25,752 nt of DNA from a virus. Position 1 is the first letter of the stretch, and every line of letters starts with the position of its first letter. Shown here one piece after another: positions 9,318 through 16,538 of the stretch. The position numbers and the translations under genes are program-made. The stretch covers positions 1-25,752 of the IMG/VR virus record IMGVR_UViG_3300050034_000058; one strand, given 5' to 3'. The notes beneath the pieces were generated by a model. The model was not told the DNA's origin, made no database searches, and saw only the letters and a list, made by a program, of their open reading frames with translations.

Positions 9318-9764
9318 CTAGGTAATCGTCCCCGCTGGCACGTTTGGGTCGGCAGTTGCACCTGTTTCCTTTTCCTTGAGAGTTTTTTCATAGGCCTCTT
9401 GGACACCAGGGAAACAAAGTTCGAATAGCTTGTCCGAGAGAATGCGCTGTGCTCCAGGGTTCAGAAGATCTACAACATGTTCAACATCAGCCTCGGGGTT
9501 AAAGCGTTGCAAAGCTCCCCAGATGATCTTTGGGAAATGCTTGCCGGAACTGATGTCTTTCCATGCGTCGATCTTCTTCAAGTCGAGGCCAGGTGTTATA
9601 ACCGTGCCATCCTTGTCTCTAACTTCAGTCGCATCTTCGATCCGAGCTAGAGCACGGTAATCTAAGCAGAGCTTCCATTCCTCTGGTTCAGTCCCGTCCT
9701 CTTTGTCAATGGACAGTTTGAAGTGAGGCGTGATCGCGAGTTTGAGAACTGTTTCGTCCTTCAT
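9318..9764 (-). CDS. Tail assembly chaperone, first ORF
   Basis: A 148-aa acidic protein between the tail tube and tape measure genes, the fixed site of gpG-type tail chaperones. Residues 20-45 (EEWKLCLDYRALARIEDAT) and the following helices resemble the chaperone N-domain found in many siphoviruses. Such proteins bind the tape measure and tail tube subunits during assembly and are absent from the mature virion. The ATG at 9762-9764 follows GAGG by 8 nt. The 3' end contains an A6 run (9383-9388 on the plus strand numbering) and a G4 run (9330-9333), both possible slip sites into the next ORF. Confidence 0.8.
   Translation of the reverse strand: MKDETVLKLAITPHFKLSIDKEDGTEPEEWKLCLDYRALARIEDATEVRDKDGTVITPGLDLKKIDAWKDISSGKHFPKIIWGALQRFNPEADVEHVVDLLNPGAQRILSDKLFELCFPGVQEAYEKTLKEKETGATADPNVPAGTIT
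9330..9388 (-). other. Candidate programmed -1 frameshift window
   Basis: In this stretch the first chaperone frame and the -1 frame leading into the second ORF are both open. The minus strand has GAA AAA ACT, where a Lys tRNA on AAA can re-pair with AAA one base back, and farther on GCG GGG ACG, where GGG can slip to GGG. No canonical X-XXY-YYZ heptamer with two matching tRNAs is present, so the exact site is uncertain. Confidence 0.45.
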
Positions 9765-9787
9765 GGGGTTCCTCGTAATACACAGGA

Positions 9788-9803
9788 GGGGACTTTCGTC
9801 CCC
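9788..9803 (-). promoter_or_regulatory. Perfect hairpin with GAAA tetraloop after the tail tube gene
   Basis: On the minus strand the 6-bp stem GGGGAC/GTCCCC closes a GAAA (GNRA) tetraloop. It sits in the 55-nt gap between the tail tube stop and the chaperone start. No U-run follows, so it is not a classic terminator. It more likely protects the 3' end of the abundant tube mRNA or dampens downstream expression. Confidence 0.55.
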
Positions 9804-9819
9804 ACCATGTCAGAGTTGG

Positions 9820-10236
9820 TTACAGGTAAGTCTTGACACCGGAAATCTTGATCTTGAGATCAAAGGTGGCAGGCTTGTCCAGTGGCCAAGAAGGCGTGAA
9901 CGACTCCACGATTCCACTGAAGGCGCAGCTATTCGTGGTGCCATACAGTGCCTTCATGGGAACTGCCACACCAGCAAGACGTATGGCCTCAAGAGCTACC
10001 TGAGTGGTGTCTCCAGGCAGGAAGAAACCCTTGACATCAGCAGTGCCAGGGTCCTGCGTGCTGCCGATGAAAGTGTCCACTCCGTTGACAGTTGCCATCG
10101 TTGTGGTTTTTTCGGTGGCAACCTTGTCTCCGCTGATGGCAATGCTGGTTACACCAGCGAGTGTGGTGAATGTAGCGGGAGTCAAAACTGATGCGAACTC
10201 AAACGCATCTGAGATGCCTACAATGGGGTTACTCAT
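9820..10236 (-). CDS. Major tail tube protein
   Basis: A 138-aa beta-rich protein immediately upstream of the chaperone pair, the standard place for the tail tube subunit. The N-terminal half has alternating small and hydrophobic strands with an AISGDKVATEKTTTMATV segment. The C-terminal half contains SGIVESFTPSWPLDKPATF, typical of tube proteins with a lambda V/HK97 gp13-like sandwich fold. Polymerised rings would form the tail tube. The ATG overlaps the end of the glycosyltransferase gene by 8 nt. A GNRA hairpin follows the stop. The assignment comes from position and general pattern, since tube proteins diverge strongly. Confidence 0.8.
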   Translation of the reverse strand: MSNPIVGISDAFEFASVLTPATFTTLAGVTSIAISGDKVATEKTTTMATVNGVDTFIGSTQDPGTADVKGFFLPGDTTQVALEAIRLAGVAVPMKALYGTTNSCAFSGIVESFTPSWPLDKPATFDLKIKISGVKTYL

Positions 10237-10972
10237 GGGTTGTCTCCTGTGTTGGTACTGTTACCTTCTTTTGTGGTTTTGCAACAGCCGGAGCTATCGC
10301 ACTGTAGAACTCTGGTGGTAGTTGATTCTGGGAAACTGATGGAAACTGTTTGTGGATGCCAAGCTGCGCAGGGAAACACATACTGTCGCCATGTGCTCGT
10401 GCAACTAGGAGTTCTGCACCGTCGATGCTGTCCAGTTGATCGTTCTCGAAGGCCTCATGTTGGAAGGCGTAATCCTCAACTCCCGTTGCCGGAAACTTAT
10501 GATTCTCCCACCAGGATTTGAGGTAACACTGGCTTGAACCGCAGGCATAGGGGATATGCGCACGACCAGGTTCGTAGAAATATCGGAAGGTGTTTCCATT
10601 ACTCGTGTCATAGAAGTAGACGCTGTCGAAACCAGTCACTGCCTTACCCGACTCTGCCAGACGTGCAACCTGCTCTTCTATGCGAGTGGCTGCATACCAG
10701 TCGTCACAATCCCAGGTGCAGATGATGTCGCCACTGGAGTAACTTGTTCCAAGATTGCGAAGAGCACCGACCGGCATACGCTGACAGCGGTAATACTTAA
10801 TGCGGTCGTCATCCGGTAACAGAGTCTCAATCGTGTCTCCGTCGTCATTGTTGTCAACGACGATTAATTCACGATTCTCGTACGTCTGATTCATGAAACA
10901 CTGCACAGCGACGAGAGCCATCTTCCCGTAACAAGCGGGCATGATACACGACACTTTAGGAAGATCTGACAT
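10229..10972 (-). CDS. GT2-family glycosyltransferase in the tail module
   Basis: A 247-aa GT-A fold glycosyltransferase of family 2. The N-terminal strand VSCIMPACYGK, the helix ending in NQTYENRELIVVDNN, and the WDCDDW motif (Asp88-x-Asp90, metal and nucleotide-sugar binding) are clear. A-L-R-N-L-G at about residue 70 is also typical. Residues 195-247 form a Pro/Lys-rich tail without a clear domain. The enzyme should transfer a sugar from a nucleotide sugar; the acceptor is unknown. Lying between the gp10-like gene (3 nt gap) and the tail tube gene (8 nt overlap), it is expressed with virion genes, so it may glycosylate a tail or capsid protein (inference). The ATG follows AAGGGA. Confidence 0.9.
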   Translation of the reverse strand: MSDLPKVSCIMPACYGKMALVAVQCFMNQTYENRELIVVDNNDDGDTIETLLPDDDRIKYYRCQRMPVGALRNLGTSYSSGDIICTWDCDDWYAATRIEEQVARLAESGKAVTGFDSVYFYDTSNGNTFRYFYEPGRAHIPYACGSSQCYLKSWWENHKFPATGVEDYAFQHEAFENDQLDSIDGAELLVARAHGDSMCFPAQLGIHKQFPSVSQNQLPPEFYSAIAPAVAKPQKKVTVPTQETTHE

Positions 10973-10975
10973 CTG

Positions 10976-11377
10976 TTATCCCTTCTTGTTTGCTCCCAAG
11001 TCTTGAATGAGGTTCTGCGCCTCTTCGACAAACACGTTTAGAACCTCGTCCTTGGAACTTTCCCAGGCGCGTCCCATCCAGTGCTGACCAGCTTGATTCG
11101 AGGTCCCGAACTCTTGAAGTGATCCCCAGAAAGCAGGTTTCTCCGGGCCAATCTTGATTTCTAAAGTGGTTTCGTCGCCATCACTGAGGAACTTCTTGGA
11201 GTAACTCAACTCCTCTTCAAGGATTCCGACACCCACTGGAACGGTCCCTTGCATGGCAGCAAGCATGGGAAGAGCAGCCCTATCACCACAGCGACCTAGA
11301 TAGCGTTTCGCTGCTGCGGGTGTGATTTCAGTTAGAAGCTGGGAGAGTTCGGCGAGACCTTCAATTTGAATAGCCAT
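10976..11377 (-). CDS. HK97 gp10-like head-tail joining / tail completion protein
   Basis: 133 aa. The N-terminal IEGLAELSQLL opening, followed by a helix and the later EFGTSNQAGQHWMGRAW segment, is the hallmark of HK97 gp10-like proteins, where E-F-G-T-x-x-x-P/A-x-x-F/W-M-R-P/A-A is conserved. They take part in joining head and tail. The ATG at 11375-11377 follows a strong GGGGGA ribosome-binding site. The gene is the first one after the plus-strand cargo gene, which separates it from the DUF3168 gene that normally lies beside it. Confidence 0.88.
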   Translation of the reverse strand: MAIQIEGLAELSQLLTEITPAAAKRYLGRCGDRAALPMLAAMQGTVPVGVGILEEELSYSKKFLSDGDETTLEIKIGPEKPAFWGSLQEFGTSNQAGQHWMGRAWESSKDEVLNVFVEEAQNLIQDLGANKKG

Positions 11378-11463
11378 TTATCCCCCAGGGCGGGAGACAA
11401 CATACAGGAAGGATGAAGCTGATGTTCGTTGTTGCCTTGCTGTAGTCGCCTTAGCCTTACATA

Positions 11464-11478
11464 TAGGGGTTAAATAGT
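11464..11478 (-). promoter_or_regulatory. Intergenic motif copy 1 (ACTAnnTAACCCCTA)
   Basis: The minus strand reads ACTATTTAACCCCTA. It lies 86 nt upstream of the gp10-like start, in the 163-nt gap (11378-11540) between that gene and the divergent plus-strand cargo gene. Three other structural gaps carry the same motif in the same orientation. The gap also holds the cargo gene's ribosome-binding site; on the plus strand TTGCTG and CATATA spaced by 17 nt are a weak promoter candidate. Confidence 0.5.
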
Positions 11479-11540
11479 TTTCACGATCACTAACCGTTCC
11501 AGGAAAACAGTACGTAGAGAGTAGTGAAAAGGAGAATCAC

Positions 11541-12218
11541 ATGAATGCTGTAAAGGACTATTCAACTATGGCGATTCTGTTCGTCATGTACGGGGTTGTA
11601 GCGACTCTAGTGTTTCTTCGCCGGTTAGTCGAATCTACGAAATATGCGTTTTGTATTGTAATGCTAGTTGGCCTGATGCCAATAGTGACGTTTGCGAAGG
11701 ACAAATCCCCGCTTGTCTATGACCAAACCGGAACCATAACATTCTCTGCTCCACACTATGATTCAACTTCAACTGTTGAAGTAGGTGGAACGACCTACAC
11801 GGCTGGTTGTAACACCACCGATACGGATGTATCCTGTTCAGATTATGCTGGTTCAATGATAATTGAATTTGGAGATGGAACGCACATGGTTTTCCCTCTA
11901 ATTCCTGATGACGAGGAGCTTCACTGGTCTACTTGTGACGATAAGTCCATGATGTGTGACCCTATGATGAATTTGATGCAGCAAGTCACCCCGGATAAAC
12001 CTATTCACTTCTCGTTCAGATGGATGAAACTTACCCACAAGCACATGGGTGGGGATACCTTTACTTGCTACTTCGCAGTCAGCTTTTCGATTACCGATAA
12101 GCATGGTAAGGAGAAACCACAGGAAAGGTGGTACAGCATTAACCCTCAACTTATGTGGAAAGCAGATGGTTCCACTGTTGGAAAGACAATTCCAAGCCAA
12201 TATCATTATGCCAAGTAG
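11541..12218 (+). CDS. Secreted or membrane-anchored cargo ('moron') protein of unknown function
   Basis: 225 aa and the only convincing plus-strand gene in the window. It sits between the DUF3168 and gp10-like genes. AAGGAG lies 7 nt before the ATG. Residues 10-27 are a hydrophobic segment, and residues 36-53 are a second one ending in V-T-F-A before KDKSPL, which could be a signal-peptide cleavage site. The rest is polar and beta-rich with five Cys between residues 90 and 140 (CNTTDTDVSC, STCDDKSMMCD) and a late Cys at about 177, suggesting disulfides outside the cytoplasm. It converges with the DUF3168 gene, with only 3 nt between stops. An opposite-strand insertion with its own signals is typical of a lysogenic-conversion cargo gene; it may act on the host envelope. 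I do not recognise a family with certainty. Confidence 0.75.
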   Translation: MNAVKDYSTMAILFVMYGVVATLVFLRRLVESTKYAFCIVMLVGLMPIVTFAKDKSPLVYDQTGTITFSAPHYDSTSTVEVGGTTYTAGCNTTDTDVSCSDYAGSMIIEFGDGTHMVFPLIPDDEELHWSTCDDKSMMCDPMMNLMQQVTPDKPIHFSFRWMKLTHKHMGGDTFTCYFAVSFSITDKHGKEKPQERWYSINPQLMWKADGSTVGKTIPSQYHYAK

Positions 12219-12221
12219 CCG

Positions 12222-12662
12222 TTAGTTATCCCTATACCACACGCGGCATTCGAGGAGGGCGCGATATACGAATCCTTTTCCGCCTTCCTCATAGTTCATA
12301 TCCCAGTCCTTCGTGATCTGGATACCCTGAACTATGGTGCCTGAGACGAACGGAGAGACAGTTCCATCCGGTAAGGCACCTTTGAATGACTCTAGCAAGT
12401 GTCTGACGATGTCTCCAAGCGACCGGGATTCATAGAAGCTGGCACAGTAACAGTCAACCTGGAACAGCGCACCGCGGAACTTCAGGCTTCCGGACATGGC
12501 ATAGGTGTCGTCGGTGGCAACGCGGCTCAGTATGATACAGGGGATTGAGCCGCCCTTCGGCAGCAAAATCCAATAGACCCCATTGCCGTTCGTCGTGGTG
12601 ACGATTGTGGCCACGTTGGTGTCGGACTGGATAAGCTGGAAAAGGCCCTTTTCTACACTCAT
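12222..12662 (-). CDS. DUF3168-like tail completion protein
   Basis: A 146-aa protein matching the DUF3168/gp17 layout: an N-terminal helix with LFQLIQSD, then a strand with IPCIILSRV, the FQVDCYC strand, an R-S-L-G-D-I-V-R helix and a C-terminal strand with Y-R-A-L-L-E-C-R-V-W. These proteins cap the tail and help attach it to the head. The start overlaps the adaptor stop (ATGA). The operon breaks directly after this gene, where the plus-strand cargo gene converges on it. Confidence 0.85.
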   Translation of the reverse strand: MSVEKGLFQLIQSDTNVATIVTTTNGNGVYWILLPKGGSIPCIILSRVATDDTYAMSGSLKFRGALFQVDCYCASFYESRSLGDIVRHLLESFKGALPDGTVSPFVSGTIVQGIQITKDWDMNYEEGGKGFVYRALLECRVWYRDN

Positions 12663-13036
12663 GACTGTGCCACCACCGTGTCATTTTCGACCCATGTGCT
12701 GATTTTCAACTGGATCTTCTGACCATCCTCGTCTAGAAATCCGTCAATGAGATGCCTCTGGTTGCGCACAAGGATGTTCATTCCGGAGTCTAAGCTGTAA
12801 TTCTTGGGGTATCGGATGGTTATCTGGTAGTATCCCAGTGCATTGCGAGCTTGTGCCTTGTCAACTTCACGGCTACGCCACTTGGCGACATTGGCATGAG
12901 TCGTCGTCACGATGGTTTCAGCGTTGGGCGTACCATCTACTGCCTGACCAGCATTAGGCTGAGTGATTGTAATCGGCACGTTGTACTGTGACGCGCTCAT
13001 GTACCGGACGCCAGTGCTAAGTTTCTTCGGTAGCAT
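12659..13036 (-). CDS. Head-tail adaptor (SPP1 gp16 / HK97 gp7-like)
   Basis: A 125-aa small beta-barrel-type protein. The opening P-I-T-I-T-Q-P strand, then AKWRSREVDKAQARNALG, then ITIRYPKNYSLDSGMNILVRNQRHLIDGF follow the usual head-tail joining family pattern (W-A ... v-R-y... I-kp-gdri-y-G-r-y-x-I). It forms the stopper ring below the connector. I start at the ATG 13034-13036, preceded by GCGAGG and starting 2 nt after the connector stop; an in-frame ATG at 13063 would overlap the connector gene. The stop overlaps the DUF3168 start by 4 nt. Confidence 0.82.
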   Translation of the reverse strand: MLPKKLSTGVRYMSASQYNVPITITQPNAGQAVDGTPNAETIVTTTHANVAKWRSREVDKAQARNALGYYQITIRYPKNYSLDSGMNILVRNQRHLIDGFLDEDGQKIQLKISTWVENDTVVAQS

Positions 13037-13038
13037 GA

Positions 13039-13731
13039 TTACCTCGCAATCCTCTTCGAGCAAAAACTATTAAGCATCTTGGACAGCGTGACGGCAATCT
13101 CAGATGTGGGTTCAACCGCGACGATGCTGCGGTTATCGAGGAAATGAGAGCCAAGAAACATGATGGCCATTTTCAACTGTGCGGGAACCTGAGTTGGGTC
13201 TTCGGGGTCATATCCACAGAAGTACGTGATGGATATGCAGTCCTGCCTACGGTCAGTCACTGGCCACTGATGGCCGACATTCAGGGTAATCTTGTTGGCA
13301 AATACCGTGTAGACTGCCGGGTCCAGCGTCTGTTTCACCCCATTTGGGTCGTTATAGGTGACCACCACGTTATTCACGATAGGAGAGCCAGACGGCACGA
13401 TGACCGGGCGACGTACCAGTTCAATGCTGTCCTTCGTCGGAAATCCATACCACCAATAGGGCGTCGCGGTGAAGGCGTAGTTCAATTCCGAGTACAGATA
13501 GTTACGAGGGTCTTGCTGACCGGGAAAATAGTCGTAAGTCTCCAGCATCTGCTCGTTGAGACAGGCCGTGGCCGCCATGATTTCAACAGTGTCAGTGGCG
13601 GCAGCGATGAACGTGTTGATCGTGTCCTCGTCGTCAGATCCCGATTCCGGAATGTCCACACGTGCGAAGTTGCACAGCTGGGCTACTGTGACAATCGGAC
13701 CTGACCGAGGCTGAAGAATGCTCTGATACAT
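13039..13731 (-). CDS. Head-tail connector (gp6-like / phiE125 gp8-like)
   Basis: A 230-aa protein. The N-terminal TVAQLCNFARVDIPESGSD followed by a helix (INTFIAAATDTVEIM) is the entry of gp6-like connectors. The middle has IELVRRPV, then YNDPNGVKQTLDPAVYTV and the I-S-I-T-Y-F-C-G-Y-D strand. The C-terminus has the helical V-P-A-Q-L-K-M-A-I-M-F-L segment with an N-R-S-I-V motif. This matches the phiE125 gp8 family. It forms the ring attached to the portal. GGAAG precedes the ATG; the start is 2 nt after the protease stop. Confidence 0.88.
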   Translation of the reverse strand: MYQSILQPRSGPIVTVAQLCNFARVDIPESGSDDEDTINTFIAAATDTVEIMAATACLNEQMLETYDYFPGQQDPRNYLYSELNYAFTATPYWWYGFPTKDSIELVRRPVIVPSGSPIVNNVVVTYNDPNGVKQTLDPAVYTVFANKITLNVGHQWPVTDRRQDCISITYFCGYDPEDPTQVPAQLKMAIMFLGSHFLDNRSIVAVEPTSEIAVTLSKMLNSFCSKRIAR

Positions 13732-13733
13732 GG

Positions 13734-14459
13734 CTACTTCCGTTTGTTGATTTCGAGTTGGTGAGCGTAAATGTCGAGTGAGGGTGCCTTGGGCTCTTCA
13801 ACAACAGGTTCGGGCACCTCGGCCACTTCAACTTCGTTCTTCAGTTCTGCTGGAGCATTGCGGAACAATGACAGATCGAAGGAGTTTTTCACCGGAGCCT
13901 TCTTCCCACCGACGGAGTCAGCATAACCATTCTTTACTGCTTCTTCCGGAGTGAGCCATGTCTCGGCCTTCATGTGTGCCAATACATCAGCCTTGGGCTT
14001 GCACGTCTTCTCTACATAGAGGTCAGCGGCGGAACTGGTCACTGTTTCCAGAGTGTCCGCCATCTTGCGCATCGTGTCGGCATCACCCATGGACATGCCC
14101 TGCGCCTCATGAAGCATGTAGCACGTGCCCGGAGCCATGGTTACTTTGCCAGCCGTCGCAATGAGAGAGGCCGCGCTGGCACACATTCCCACCACGTTGA
14201 TGTTCACTGGCTTTCCGCACTGCGCAAGAAGATTGCGGATGGAGACTCCCTGAAACATATCGCCGCCAGGACTGGATACATTCACGATGACAGAGGAGAA
14301 ATCACCTGCTTCTTCCATGGCACCTTTGACAGCATCGGCTGTGATGCCCTCTCCGAAGAAACTTTCCCCGATTACATCGAAGATGTCGAGCGAGAGTTCC
14401 TTGTTACTTGTTTGTGCTCGGAACGCGATAGGCGTTTTGTCCTTACGAAGAGGGTCCAT
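13734..14459 (-). CDS. ClpP-like (S14) prohead maturation protease
   Basis: 241 aa. Residues 62-67 are SSPGGD, the oxyanion-hole loop of ClpP-type enzymes. GMCASAAS at 91-98 holds the probable nucleophile Ser95, and His117 in MLHEAQG is the probable base. A C-terminal region (about 200-241) is acidic, Pro/Glu-rich and likely flexible. Such proteases cleave scaffold (delta) domains of the capsid protein during head maturation. The gene follows the portal gene (TAATG overlap) as usual, but the capsid gene that normally follows is instead about 4 kb upstream, between the terminase genes. Confidence 0.93.
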   Translation of the reverse strand: MDPLRKDKTPIAFRAQTSNKELSLDIFDVIGESFFGEGITADAVKGAMEEAGDFSSVIVNVSSPGGDMFQGVSIRNLLAQCGKPVNINVVGMCASAASLIATAGKVTMAPGTCYMLHEAQGMSMGDADTMRKMADTLETVTSSAADLYVEKTCKPKADVLAHMKAETWLTPEEAVKNGYADSVGGKKAPVKNSFDLSLFRNAPAELKNEVEVAEVPEPVVEEPKAPSLDIYAHQLEINKRK

Positions 14460-16099
14460 TATTCTTCTCCCATCGCCAGCACCATCAGGGCTGCATGTAC
14501 ATCTTCTGGCGTCTGATAAATCGTGTTGCAGTATGTTTGGGCCGCATCAAGCGGGCAGTTGAGTACCTCCGCCACGAACTTTGCGTCAACAGTTGACTTG
14601 GCCAGCTTTCGCTCGATGCGCTCAACTGCTGAGTTAGCCAACGCATTTAACCGCTTGTTTGGAACCTTCGCAGGAACCTTTTTTGTCTTAGCCGGTGGTG
14701 GAACATTGGTCGAGTTGGCATCCTCGCCAGTTCCTGAAGCATCCGAACTACCATCGTTGGGTTCCTTGCTTCCGTTTTCCTCGTTCGCATCATTAGGATC
14801 AGCATCGTCTGGGACTTTTTGGCCAGGAATAAAGAACTCGCCCTTGACTGGGTCGTAGATGGCTCCATTGGAAGGTCCACACAAGAAGTCTCCACCCTCG
14901 ATTGAATCTCTATCCTCGATAGCTCGACCCTCATTTGGGGTCATCTGCCACGAGTTAATCAGAGCCGCGTTGGTCTCAGCACGCTCTTTGGGCGAACCAC
15001 GAAGAATTACATCCGCGTCGTGCTTGGCATACAGTGTGGCCCACTGTTTCTTCGGGATAAGGTCACGAGTGATACTTTGTTCGATGGCCACCGTGTACGG
15101 TAACAAGCACGTGTTGAAATACTCATCCAAAAATGCCGTGGACGAGGCATAAGTTGAGTTTTGCTCACCCAATCCGAGCTTGACTAGGAGCGGCGCTCCA
15201 CCCAATACGCGAATAATCTCCTGCTCATTCCACTTGCGGGATTCAAGCAGTTGGCTATCCTTCGCGGTAAAGGTCATTTTTTCGAACTTCATGTCGGGGA
15301 TGTATGTGAACTTCCCAGCATTCTGCGATCCGCTGAAATCCTTCCGGAGTCGGTCGATAGTGTTCTGTGCTTGGATCTCATCGGGGGCAGTGTCAGGACT
15401 CACACTCGTCAGGAATCCAGACATTCCTAGACCATTCGAGAATGTGCGACCAGCAGTTTCTTCGGCGGCGATCAGGAGACTGATTGCTTCCTTCGCCAGC
15501 ATGATGATCGATGAACCTTCAAGACCGAACCCTTCTAGGTTCATCGCCGACACATGCCAGATCTCTTCCTGTTTGAATTCCCGGATGTTGCCCTGCCCAT
15601 CCGAGTAGCGCCAAAAAAGCGTAGGAGGATTCGTCTGCCTGTCCCAGTGCGGAGCCATGTTCCACGCCTGAAGGGGAATCAATGCGAGGATTTCACCGGC
15701 TTGGTCGAGGATCTTCTGGCAGTAGCAGTTGCTGTTCATAATCAACTGACTGGCGAGGAACCAGCGCATCTGGTACGAAGTCTGGTAACTGTTGGGACAG
15801 AAACGAAGTAGAGGGTAGAGAGGATCGCTTATCGCATGGGAGGTACGCAGGCGACCGTCTATGACAGAAGTCTGACGCAGGATAAGAGGCATCTTGGCAA
15901 TATCGTTTGCCAGTACACGCACACCAGATAGGAATGTTGCAACACGGACGGCGGTCGCGCGAGTTACAGCCTTGCCTGAGGAGGCAGGAAATCCGACGAG
16001 GGCTTGAAGCAAATCTCCCGATGGGGCTGCGAGAGTGCTCTCACCTTCATTTTTGAAAGCATACCGGATGATCGAGTTTATTTTAGTGAAAGGATTCAT
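14459..16099 (-). CDS. HK97-family portal protein
   Basis: 546 aa. It contains the family's typical blocks: V-A-T-F-L-S-G-V-R-V-L-A-N-D-I-A near residue 60, the H-A-I-S-D-P-L-Y region, the NSNCYCQK strand, IPLQAWNM, the EIWHVSAMNLEGFGLEGSS loop and the central coiled region with FSNGLGMSGFL. The portal is the dodecameric DNA gate at one head vertex. The C-terminus (about 430-500) is a low-complexity Asp/Asn/Pro/Lys stretch before a short helical tail. The ATG follows GAGGCGG. The gene restarts the operon after a 76-nt gap with a motif copy and a hairpin. Confidence 0.95.
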   Translation of the reverse strand: MNPFTKINSIIRYAFKNEGESTLAAPSGDLLQALVGFPASSGKAVTRATAVRVATFLSGVRVLANDIAKMPLILRQTSVIDGRLRTSHAISDPLYPLLRFCPNSYQTSYQMRWFLASQLIMNSNCYCQKILDQAGEILALIPLQAWNMAPHWDRQTNPPTLFWRYSDGQGNIREFKQEEIWHVSAMNLEGFGLEGSSIIMLAKEAISLLIAAEETAGRTFSNGLGMSGFLTSVSPDTAPDEIQAQNTIDRLRKDFSGSQNAGKFTYIPDMKFEKMTFTAKDSQLLESRKWNEQEIIRVLGGAPLLVKLGLGEQNSTYASSTAFLDEYFNTCLLPYTVAIEQSITRDLIPKKQWATLYAKHDADVILRGSPKERAETNAALINSWQMTPNEGRAIEDRDSIEGGDFLCGPSNGAIYDPVKGEFFIPGQKVPDDADPNDANEENGSKEPNDGSSDASGTGEDANSTNVPPPAKTKKVPAKVPNKRLNALANSAVERIERKLAKSTVDAKFVAEVLNCPLDAAQTYCNTIYQTPEDVHAALMVLAMGEE

Positions 16100-16142
16100 T
16101 CCGCCTCTGTTGCCTGTGGGCTACATGCTGGCTGTGTGAGCA

Positions 16143-16158
16143 AGAGCCAATGGGCTCT
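16143..16158 (-). promoter_or_regulatory. Perfect 6-bp hairpin upstream of the portal gene
   Basis: On the minus strand AGAGCC pairs with GGCTCT around a CATT loop, just downstream of motif copy 2. No U-run follows, so it is not a standard terminator. The motif copy upstream of the capsid gene has a related AGCC/GGCT pair in the same relative place. Confidence 0.45.
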
Positions 16159-16161
16159 GTA

Positions 16162-16176
16162 TAGGGGTTAAGTAAC
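16162..16176 (-). promoter_or_regulatory. Intergenic motif copy 2 (TAACCCCTA)
   Basis: The minus strand reads GTTACTTAACCCCTA. It starts at the stop of the HTH gene and lies 62 nt upstream of the portal ATG. It shares CAGAGCCCAT downstream of the motif with copy 3 (CAGAAGCCCAT). Confidence 0.5.
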
Positions 16177-16538
16177 TAACCGAGATTGTTCACATCGGCG
16201 GTTATGCTAGAATCACCCGGCTCAGCCAGCAGTGGATCGTACCCATACTGAAGCCGCTTGCCTCCAAGTTGCACCCCACGATCCATCCCTAACCCGGCAT
16301 AGTGGAGGATACTTTCCCATTTGTATTCCTCGTTTGTACGACTTATCGTATGACCTGCTTTGCTGATAGACACCTGCTTGGGTGGGCGACCACTTCTCCA
16401 GGGCTTCGACAACCCTGCTTCACGGATAATCAACGTCACATAACTTTGCGATAAGCAGAAATGAACAGCAATGTCACGCGGGAGTGTATCCGGATGTTTC
16501 TTCGTGTAGATGACCACCTTTTCGACAGTCGTCATCAT
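16176..16538 (-). CDS. Small helix-turn-helix protein between large terminase and portal
   Basis: 120 aa, starting at tandem ATG codons (16536-16538 and 16533-16535) that overlap the large terminase stop. Residues 19-42, with P-R-D-I-A-V-H-F-C-L-S-Q-S-Y-V-T-L-I-I-R, fit a homeodomain-like helix-turn-helix. The segment after it (SKPWRSGRPPKQ) is basic and could be a minor-groove arm. The C-terminal half (about 70-120) has no recognisable domain. It may be a DNA-binding regulator of late genes, or a packaging accessory that recognises DNA near the portal; the sequence does not decide. It directly precedes one copy of the intergenic motif. Confidence 0.75.
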   Translation of the reverse strand: MMTTVEKVVIYTKKHPDTLPRDIAVHFCLSQSYVTLIIREAGLSKPWRSGRPPKQVSISKAGHTISRTNEEYKWESILHYAGLGMDRGVQLGGKRLQYGYDPLLAEPGDSSITADVNNLG

